Origin: Dehalococcoidales bacterium
GTDB taxonomy: Bacteria > Chloroflexota > Dehalococcoidia > Dehalococcoidales > Fen-1064
Length of the DNA: 7,923 nucleotides
Reading direction: 5' to 3'
Assembly: GCA_028712845.1 (NCBI GenBank)
Contig: JAQTPO010000092.1
Location: forward strand, 1-7,923
The first letter of the stretch is position 1. Every line of letters begins with the position of its first letter. Positions 1 through 5,064 of this stretch are shown here, piece by piece. Below the pieces are notes generated by a model. It did no database searches and was not told where the DNA came from. It saw nothing but the letters and a program-made list of their open reading frames with translations. A program made the position numbers and the translations under genes.

Positions 1-800
1 GATGCAAGTACAGACATCTCGTTGCCTATCTGCTGGAGCAACAGGAGCACATCTACACGTTTGGAATTAAGACGCAACATGCCGATTTCACCCCGCGCAA
101 GATCAAGAAGTTCCCCGATGCGTTTATTCAGATTTATGGCGCCGCGCTGGATATTTTGCGCCACGCTCCGCCATGGTTCTTCTTTGAGCCCGCTGACCAG
201 TAAGTCGCTTGAAGACATAATGGGCGTCAGCGGGGTTTTCAGTTCGTGCACCAGCGCCCGGGTGAATTCGACTCTTCTTTGTACCTCGACCTCTAGTTCC
301 TGACGTAACATCCGTTCTTGCTCATAGGCTTCTTCAAGTTTCTCCTGCGCCAGTTCTTGTTCCGTGATGTCCATTGAATGTCCAAGGACAGCACGTCTGC
401 CCTGATATTGAATAGAAGCCACCCCTTCCAATAACCACCTTATCTGTCCGTCTTTGGTTAAAATACGATATTTATACGGGGAAGTGCTCTGACCTTTGAG
501 TATTTTGATTGCGCTTTCCCTGACCATTGTCCTGTCTTCCGGATAAACCAGCCTCATAGAGTCAGACTCTATGATTTCATCGGAGGTATTTGCGGTAAGT
601 CCGCGGAAATTATCATTGACAAATTTGAACTTGCCATCCTGGAGAATGAAAAGCCCGATAGGCATACTGGTTCTGAAAACCTGGACAATCTCTTCGTCCT
701 GACGGCGCTGGCTCTTGGATGCTTCAAGCTCAGCAACACGCTGACGCAGGTCGATGAGTTCTTTGAGCAATTGTTCTTTGGTTTTTTTATCGTCTGTCAT
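1..800 (-). CDS. PAS-domain sensor histidine kinase, N-terminal part (C-terminus outside window)
   Basis: This reading frame is open on the minus strand from ATG at 800-798 to the left edge, giving 266 residues. Residues 1-30 are charged and probably coiled coil. Residues about 35-145 form a PAS fold, with features such as MPIGLF near 46 and a PAC-like end KYRILTKDGQIRWLLEG followed by GHSMDITEQ. A second coiled coil spans about 145-175. A HisKA dimerisation domain follows with the H-box ALVHELKTPLTP; its phospho-acceptor is His185. No transmembrane segment or signal peptide is visible, so it is probably a cytoplasmic sensor. The HATPase domain should lie beyond the window. By family knowledge it autophosphorylates on the His and passes phosphate to a response regulator; ligand and partner are unknown. 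The start is fixed by an in-frame stop at 827-825, and AGGA (813-810) lies 9 nt upstream. It is divergent from thrS and has no evident functional link to it. Confidence 0.88.
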   Translation of the reverse strand, partial: MTDDKKTKEQLLKELIDLRQRVAELEASKSQRRQDEEIVQVFRTSMPIGLFILQDGKFKFVNDNFRGLTANTSDEIIESDSMRLVYPEDRTMVRESAIKILKGQSTSPYKYRILTKDGQIRWLLEGVASIQYQGRRAVLGHSMDITEQELAQEKLEEAYEQERMLRQELEVEVQRRVEFTRALVHELKTPLTPIMSSSDLLVSGLKEEPWRSVAQNIQRGAINLNKRIGELLDLARGEIGMLRLNSKRVDVLLLLQQIGNEMSVLA

Positions 801-821
801 TAGCGATTGTCCTACGACTAA

Positions 822-850
822 ATTCTACTTCTCTTAACCTCAGGCGTCAA
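822..850 (-). promoter_or_regulatory. Sigma-70-type promoter of the histidine kinase gene
   Basis: Read on the minus strand, TTGACG (850-845) and TAGAAT (827-822) are separated by exactly 17 bp, each one mismatch from consensus. Transcription would start near 815, leaving a leader of about 15 nt that still holds the AGGA ribosome binding site at 813-810. Prediction from sequence only. Confidence 0.6.
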
Positions 851-874
851 ATTTCGTGTGTGTTTTCATTATCA

Positions 875-903
875 TTGCGCTCACAGCCGCAGATTGGTAT
901 AAT
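875..903 (+). promoter_or_regulatory. Sigma-70-type promoter of the thrS-led translation operon
   Basis: TTGCGC (875-880) and a perfect TATAAT (898-903) are separated by 17 bp. The predicted start near 910 gives a leader of about 53 nt before thrS. That is too short for a T-box leader, and I see no T-box or attenuator features in it. The two divergent -35 boxes are 24 bp apart (851-874), so the two promoters could share a regulator, but I see no clear operator palindrome there. Confidence 0.65.
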
Positions 904-962
904 TAGAAGGTTAAGTCTATCCCCCTATACAGGTGGGAAGTTTTATTTAGTGCAAGGGAAAA

Positions 963-2720
963 ATGGACGACGAAAAAGAAAAAACCGATAACGCCGAAAA
1001 ACTGGACATGATGCGTCATTCTGCGGCGCACGTGATGGCGGAAGCCGTGCAATCGATGTTTCCCGATACCAAGTTCGGCATCGGGCCGACGATTGAAGAT
1101 GGCTTCTATTATGATTTTGATTTACCCCGTTCACTAACACCGGAAGACCTGCCGGTTATCGAAGCCAAAATGAAGGAAATAGTAAAATCTAATTCTCCTT
1201 TCACTAAAGAACTGGTTACCAAGGATGAGGCACGAAAATTATTTACCAATCAGCCTTACAAACTAGAACTAATTGATGAACTACCCGAAGAGCAGGTGAC
1301 TATTTACCGCCAGGGTAATTTTGTGGATATGTGCCGTGGGCCTCATGTCCGATACACTTCTGCAATAAAGACTTTCAAATTAATGAGTATTGCCGGCGCA
1401 TACTGGCGTGGTAGCGAGAAAAATCCGATGCTTCAACGTATTTACGCCATAGCTTTTAGCAATCAGAAGGAACTGGATGCATATCTGGCAAAAATAGAAG
1501 AAGCTAAAAGACGCGACCACCGCAAGCTGGGCAAAGACTTAGACCTGTTTCTTATTCCGGAGGAAATCGGCGGCGGATTGGTCGTTTATACTCCTAAAGG
1601 CGGACGTATAAGGTCTACCATTGAGGATTTCTGGCGGAAAGAGCATTTCTCTAACGGATACGAGATTCTTTACACCCCGCACATCGGACTAAGCAAGCTG
1701 TGGGAAACAAGTGGCCACCTGGGCTTTTATAAAGAAAATATGTATTCTCCAATTACGATTGATGAGCAGGATTACTACCTCAAACCTATGAACTGCCCGT
1801 TCCATATACTTGCCTATAAGTCCAGAATACGCTCCTACCGCGAGTTACCTCTGCGCTGGGCGGAACTGGGAACCGTTTATCGCTATGAAATGAGTGGCGT
1901 TCTTTCCGGGCTAATGCGGGTACGCGGCTTTACACAGGATGATGCACATATCTTCTGCACACCGGAACAAATGAATGATGAAATTTCCGAGGTGTTACGT
2001 TTTTCACTTCACATGTTAGACACCTTCGGTTTCCCAAAATACAAGGTGTACCTTTCCACCCGGCCGAAGGATGCTGTAGGCGAACCACAAAAGTGGGAAG
2101 ACGCCCAAAATGCCTTACGTCGTGTTTTAGAAGAGAATAGACTGGAATATAATGTGGACGAAGGCGGCGGTGCTTTCTATGGTCCGAAAATAGATCTCAA
2201 GATAGAAGATGCGCTAGGACGGGAGTGGCAGACAACAACGATACAATTCGACTTCAATCTACCGGAACGTTTCGACATGGCATATATTGGCGCGGACGGC
2301 AAGGAACACCAACCTTATATGATACACCGTGCTTTGTTTGGTTCCTGGGAAAGGTTCTTCGGACTGCTCATCGAACATTACATCGGGGCTTTCCCTGTCT
2401 GGTTGGCGCCGGTACAAGCGGTAATTATCCCAATATCAGATCAACATGTTGATTACGCCCGCAAAGTGGAAGCCGAATTGAAAACTGCAGATGTCCGGGT
2501 ACAGGTGGATAACAGGAACGAGCGGATGAACCAGAAAATCCGTGAAGCTCAGCTACAGAAAATACCTTATATGCTGATAGTCGGGGACAAAGAGATGGCT
2601 GATAATGCGGTATCAGTGCGCCTGCGCACCGGAGAGCAACTTCCCATGATGCCGCTGGATGCTTTTAAGACAAAAATCAGGCAGATGATTACCGAAAGAA
2701 TTAATGAACTGAAACCGTAA
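963..2720 (+). CDS. thrS: Threonyl-tRNA synthetase lacking the TGS domain
   Basis: This enzyme attaches threonine to tRNA-Thr using ATP in the cytoplasm. The 585-residue protein begins almost directly at the editing domain: HSAAH gives His19 and His23, and CRGPH gives Cys124 and His128, the four residues expected in a ThrRS editing site that removes mischarged serine. The class II core follows. The zinc ligands are Cys278 (MNCPFH), His329 (DDAHIF) and His455 (MIHRA). Motif 2 carries Arg307 and motif 3 Arg464. All five sit 56 positions before their E. coli counterparts, so the core is intact and the shortfall is the missing N-terminal TGS domain. The anticodon-binding domain spans about 480-585. 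ATG 963 is the only reasonable start, because an in-frame TAG lies at 948-950; AAGGGA (954-959) is a weak, close ribosome binding site. It is the first gene of the operon. Confidence 0.97.
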   Translation: MDDEKEKTDNAEKLDMMRHSAAHVMAEAVQSMFPDTKFGIGPTIEDGFYYDFDLPRSLTPEDLPVIEAKMKEIVKSNSPFTKELVTKDEARKLFTNQPYKLELIDELPEEQVTIYRQGNFVDMCRGPHVRYTSAIKTFKLMSIAGAYWRGSEKNPMLQRIYAIAFSNQKELDAYLAKIEEAKRRDHRKLGKDLDLFLIPEEIGGGLVVYTPKGGRIRSTIEDFWRKEHFSNGYEILYTPHIGLSKLWETSGHLGFYKENMYSPITIDEQDYYLKPMNCPFHILAYKSRIRSYRELPLRWAELGTVYRYEMSGVLSGLMRVRGFTQDDAHIFCTPEQMNDEISEVLRFSLHMLDTFGFPKYKVYLSTRPKDAVGEPQKWEDAQNALRRVLEENRLEYNVDEGGGAFYGPKIDLKIEDALGREWQTTTIQFDFNLPERFDMAYIGADGKEHQPYMIHRALFGSWERFFGLLIEHYIGAFPVWLAPVQAVIIPISDQHVDYARKVEAELKTADVRVQVDNRNERMNQKIREAQLQKIPYMLIVGDKEMADNAVSVRLRTGEQLPMMPLDAFKTKIRQMITERINELKP

Positions 2721-2721
2721 C

Positions 2722-2750
2722 TTGATAAATACAGGTAGATGTATTATATT
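2722..2750 (+). promoter_or_regulatory. Internal promoter upstream of infC
   Basis: TTGATA (2722-2727) and TATATT (2745-2750), each one mismatch from consensus, are separated by 17 bp and begin one base after the thrS stop. Transcription would start near 2757, giving a leader of about 36 nt before infC. This would let infC, rpmI, rplT and the Phe synthetase genes be expressed independently of thrS, as happens with internal promoters in the corresponding E. coli cluster. Prediction from sequence only. Confidence 0.5.
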
Positions 2751-2775
2751 GTTTGAGTGAGTTCATAAACTAAAA

Positions 2776-2783
2776 AGGGGGAG
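2776..2783 (+). promoter_or_regulatory. Ribosome binding site that decides the infC start
   Basis: AGGGGGAG is the strongest purine-rich site in the thrS-infC gap. Its end lies 9 nt before AUA 2793, and no ordinary start codon exists in frame at a suitable distance. It therefore points to AUA 2793 as the initiation codon, rather than TTG 2868, which lies 84 nt downstream. Confidence 0.6.
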
Positions 2784-2792
2784 TTACAGCAC

Positions 2793-3356
2793 ATAGTTAA
2801 GTCATTACGCATCAATAACCAAATAAGAGTCGCTGAGGTTCGTGTCGTCGGGGAGAAAGGGGAGCAGTTGGGTGTTATGCCCATCGCTCTGGCTCTGGAA
2901 ACAGCAAGAAAAAATAACGTGGATTTAGTCGAGGTAGCGCCCACAGCCGTACCGCCGGTTTGCCGCGTGATTGATTACGGTAAGTTCCGCTATGAGCAGA
3001 CCAAGAAAGAAAAGGTTGCCAGAAAGAGTCAGAAAATCTCCGAACTCCGGGAAATCAGACTGAGACCGAAAATCGGCGAGCACGACCTCGAGTTCAAAGT
3101 AAGGTCAATAAAGAATTTCCTGACTGAAGGCGATAAGGTTAGAGTGACGGTGATGTTCCGGGGGCGTGAAATCAGTCATGCTGACCTTGGCTGGAAGTTG
3201 TTACAGAAAGTAATACAAATAGTGGAAGGGGTAGGGGTGCCGGAAAGACAAGCCCTTATGGAAGGGCGAAGGATGCATATCATCTTAGCTCCAGGCGTTG
3301 CTGCCCAGAAATCAAAACCAAAGGAAACACAGGATGCCAAAGTTAAAGACGCATAA
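2793..3356 (+). CDS. infC: Translation initiation factor IF-3, with a probable AUA start
   Basis: IF-3 binds the 30S subunit, keeps it apart from 50S and checks start-codon and initiator-tRNA pairing. From AUA 2793 the product has 187 residues and opens with the conserved LRINNQIR block (residues 5-12). The N-domain runs to about 70. The family signature RVIDYGKFRYEQTKK lies near 62-76 and leads into the basic helical linker. The C-domain (about 88-175) contains EIRLRPKIGEHD, MFRGREI and EGRRMHIILAP. From the in-frame stop at 2766-2768 to TTG 2868 there is no ATG, GTG, TTG or CTG. A TTG 2868 start would lose 25 conserved residues, so a non-standard start is strongly indicated. AUA 2793 fits the ribosome binding site best; AUC 2811 and AUA 2823 are less likely. 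Rare infC starts are a known basis for IF-3 autoregulation. The 3' end overlaps rpmI by 23 bp. Confidence 0.9.
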   Translation: MVKSLRINNQIRVAEVRVVGEKGEQLGVMPIALALETARKNNVDLVEVAPTAVPPVCRVIDYGKFRYEQTKKEKVARKSQKISELREIRLRPKIGEHDLEFKVRSIKNFLTEGDKVRVTVMFRGREISHADLGWKLLQKVIQIVEGVGVPERQALMEGRRMHIILAPGVAAQKSKPKETQDAKVKDA

Positions 3357-3537
3357 AGGTGCCAAAGCTCGCTTCCATATTACGGGGAGCGGTAAAATTT
3401 TACGGATGAAGGGCGGTTCGAGCCATCTGCGGCGGAACAAACCGGCGCGGGTGAAGCGTGAATATCATAAAAAACTTGCCATCAGTCCGGTGGATAGACA
3501 AAAGCTCAGCCGTCTTATGCCCTATGCGGGTAAATAA
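3334..3537 (+). CDS. rpmI: 50S ribosomal protein L35 (bL35)
   Basis: This is a small, highly basic large-subunit ribosomal protein of 67 residues, the usual length for the family. The N-terminus MPKLKTHKGAKARF and the following TGSGKI are the bL35 hallmark. The central basic stretch SSHLRRNKPARVKRE and the ending LMPYAGK also fit. The ATG lies inside the 3' end of infC in another frame, and AAGGA at 3321-3325 gives a good ribosome binding site 8 nt upstream. The overlap makes translational coupling to infC likely. It is followed by a 62-bp gap before rplT. Confidence 0.96.
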   Translation: MPKLKTHKGAKARFHITGSGKILRMKGGSSHLRRNKPARVKREYHKKLAISPVDRQKLSRLMPYAGK

Positions 3538-3587
3538 GTATTTTTAGGGCTGATTTGTCAGGTATTTAGAAAGTATCGGGAGTAGAC

Positions 3588-3593
3588 AGGAGG
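3588..3593 (+). promoter_or_regulatory. Strong ribosome binding site for rplT
   Basis: A perfect AGGAGG core lies 6 nt before the GTG start at 3600. It supports GTG as the true start and suggests that rplT is initiated independently rather than only by coupling to rpmI. The rest of the 3538-3599 gap shows no convincing promoter. Confidence 0.75.
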
Positions 3594-3599
3594 GGTACT

Positions 3600-3950
3600 G
3601 TGCCACGTGTTAAGAGAGGGGTAACCACACATCAGAGACACAAGAGTCTTTTGGCGTTAACCAAGGGACATCGAGCGACTAAACATGCTCTGGTTAAACG
3701 CGCCAAAGAATCGATGATAAAATCGTTGGCTTATGCTTATACGCATCGTCGTGAACGTAAGGGTGATATGCGGCGTCTCTGGATTACCAGGGTCAATGCC
3801 GCCAGCCGTTTACAGGGTATGACCTATGGTGAATTGATAAATGGCTTGAAGAAATCAGGCGTGGAAATTAACCGCAAGGTATTAGCCGATATGGCTGTGA
3901 GAGAGCCGGAGGCATTTGCCGAACTGGTAACTATTGCCAAAAAACAATAA
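3600..3950 (+). CDS. rplT: 50S ribosomal protein L20 (bL20)
   Basis: bL20 binds 23S rRNA and is required early in 50S assembly; in several bacteria it also represses its own operon. The product has 116 residues, typical for the family. It starts [10 protein letters not shown], followed by the long basic helix (LTKGHR to RRERKGD) and the globular C-terminal half. That half contains [13 protein letters not shown] (about 60-72), [20 protein letters not shown] (about 74-93) and [15 protein letters not shown] (about 93-107). The start is GTG, supported by AGGAGG 6 nt upstream; no ATG fits. The stop TAA is followed in frame by TGA and TAA, a triple stop. The gene lies 62 bp after rpmI and 58 bp before pheS. 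I could not identify an L20-binding rRNA-like operator by eye. Confidence 0.96.
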   Translation: MPRVKRGVTTHQRHKSLLALTKGHRATKHALVKRAKESMIKSLAYAYTHRRERKGDMRRLWITRVNAASRLQGMTYGELINGLKKSGVEINRKVLADMAVREPEAFAELVTIAKKQ

Positions 3951-3957
3951 TGATAAA

Positions 3958-3980
3958 CAGTGGCATTATAAATGCCACTG
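3958..3980 (+). promoter_or_regulatory. Perfect 10-bp stem-loop between rplT and pheS
   Basis: The arms are CAGTGGCATT (3958-3967) and AATGCCACTG (3971-3980), exact reverse complements around an ATA loop. The 3' side continues TAATTCTCCCCC, with no proper T-run, so it is not a canonical intrinsic terminator. It may act as a pause, partial terminator, RNA-processing or stability element that sets ribosomal protein output relative to PheRS. Function is inferred only. Confidence 0.7.
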
Positions 3981-3994
3981 TAATTCTCCCCCGC

Positions 3995-4007
3995 AGTGTA
4001 ATACACT
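3995..4007 (+). repeat. 13-bp palindrome just upstream of the pheS start
   Basis: AGTGTAATACACT is a perfect inverted repeat with 6-bp arms around a central A, ending one base before the pheS ATG. In RNA it could form only a short AGTG/CACT hairpin with a TAATA loop. It occupies the place where a Shine-Dalgarno would be expected. It could be an operator or a ribosome-access element, or it could be chance. Confidence 0.4.
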
Positions 4008-4008
4008 C

Positions 4009-5064
4009 ATGTTACAGCGTCTTGACGAATTGAAACAGACCGCCCTCCGTGAATTGGAAGCCATTAACGACCTTTCCAATCTGGAGTCTTGGCGTGTCCG
4101 TTATCTGGGCAGAAAGAGCGAGTTGACCAATATGCTCCGCGGTCTGGCAGAGCTTCCGATTGAAGAACGTAAGTCAGCCGGCGCATTAGCGAACCGCATC
4201 AAACATGAACTTGAGTCCGTTTTGGAACAAAAGCTCTCTACCCTGAAGTCGGAATCCCGGCAACAGACACTGCGCACCGATGAATCCCTGGCGGCACGCG
4301 GCGATATTACCTTACCCGGTCGTCCCATCCCTGCCGGACGATTACACCCTATCACCGAGACACTCCATGAAATTTGTGACATCTTCGTTTCACTGGGTTT
4401 TCAGATTGTGGAAAGTAATGATGTGGAACTGGACTATTATAATTTCGAGGCGTTGAATATTCCCGCAGAACATCCCGCGCGGGATAATATGTCCACTTTC
4501 TGGATTGATTACGAGAATGAGCGCGGCGAGAAACCGATGCTCCTGCGCACACATACGACCAATGTCAGCGCCCGTTGCGCGGCAACGATGAAACCGCCCA
4601 TTCGGGTCATTGAACCCGGCAGAGTTTACCGCTACGAAGCTACGGATGCTACCCACCTGACGATGTTCCATCAGATTGATGGTCTGGCGGTAGATAAAGG
4701 CATCACGATGGCCGACCTCAAGGGCACTTTCTATGAGTTTGCCCGCCGTTTCTATGGCGATGGCAGAAGAGTGCGTTTCCGCCCTGATTATTTCCCCTTT
4801 GTCGAGCCGGGCGTGGAAGTTGCCGTAGAGTGTGCTATCTGTAAAGGCAGTGGTTGCCACCTCTGTGGCAATAGCGGCTGGATTGAAATCGGCGGCGCCG
4901 GTATGACCCATCCTAAAGTACTGGAACGCGGCGGTATCGACCCCAATGAATACACCAGCTTTGCTTTCGGTTTTGGCATCGACCGCATCCCGATGTTACG
5001 CTACGGTATCGATGATTTAAGGTTATTCTTCGGCTCCGACCTGCGCTTTTTGAGGCAATTCTAA
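4009..5064 (+). CDS. pheS: Phenylalanyl-tRNA synthetase alpha subunit
   Basis: This is the catalytic alpha subunit of the (alpha-beta)2 enzyme that charges tRNA-Phe. It has 351 residues, normal for the family. Residues 1-90 form the N-terminal coiled-coil tRNA-binding region. Class II motif 1 lies around 113-150 ([10 protein letters not shown]), LLRTHTT is at 178-184, motif 2 runs from [12 protein letters not shown] to HQIDGLAVD (199-229), and motif 3 is [12 protein letters not shown] (319-330). [15 protein letters not shown] (257-271) contributes to the phenylalanine pocket. Cys275, 278, 283 and 286 form a C-x2-C-x4-C-x2-C knuckle, seen in many bacterial PheS proteins though absent from E. 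coli. The ATG at 4009 matches family N-termini; TTG 3934, overlapping rplT, would add 25 unlikely residues. No Shine-Dalgarno is visible before ATG 4009, which is odd for such a gene. The stop directly abuts pheT. Confidence 0.97.
   Translation: MLQRLDELKQTALRELEAINDLSNLESWRVRYLGRKSELTNMLRGLAELPIEERKSAGALANRIKHELESVLEQKLSTLKSESRQQTLRTDESLAARGDITLPGRPIPAGRLHPITETLHEICDIFVSLGFQIVESNDVELDYYNFEALNIPAEHPARDNMSTFWIDYENERGEKPMLLRTHTTNVSARCAATMKPPIRVIEPGRVYRYEATDATHLTMFHQIDGLAVDKGITMADLKGTFYEFARRFYGDGRRVRFRPDYFPFVEPGVEVAVECAICKGSGCHLCGNSGWIEIGGAGMTHPKVLERGGIDPNEYTSFAFGFGIDRIPMLRYGIDDLRLFFGSDLRFLRQF

Noticed and set aside
22..303. 93-residue plus-strand open frame at the left edge
   Set aside because: It is antisense to the histidine kinase, whose PAS and HELKTP motifs fix the coding strand.
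904..962. T-box or peptide-leader attenuator ahead of thrS
   Set aside because: The predicted leader is about 53 nt, too short for a T-box, with no Thr-rich ORF and no terminator hairpin.
3519..3550. Inverted repeat GCCCTA (3519-3524) and TAGGGC (3545-3550) around the rpmI stop
   Set aside because: The stem is only 6 bp with a 20-base loop and cannot be extended. It is too weak to call a terminator or an L20 operator without covariation data.
3934..3972. Possible pheS promoter: TTGCCA (3934-3939) with TATAAA (3967-3972)
   Set aside because: The spacer is 27 bp, far outside the usual 16-19, and TATAAA is part of the hairpin loop region.
3934..4008. Extended pheS start at TTG 3934
   Set aside because: It would add 25 residues rich in Asn, Cys and His, with no family resemblance, translated through the hairpin and overlapping rplT. 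ATG 4009 matches PheS N-termini.
4390..4911. 173-residue open frame on the minus strand inside pheS
   Set aside because: It lies wholly within the confidently identified pheS, shows no recognisable motif and has no conserved neighbours; it is a shadow frame.
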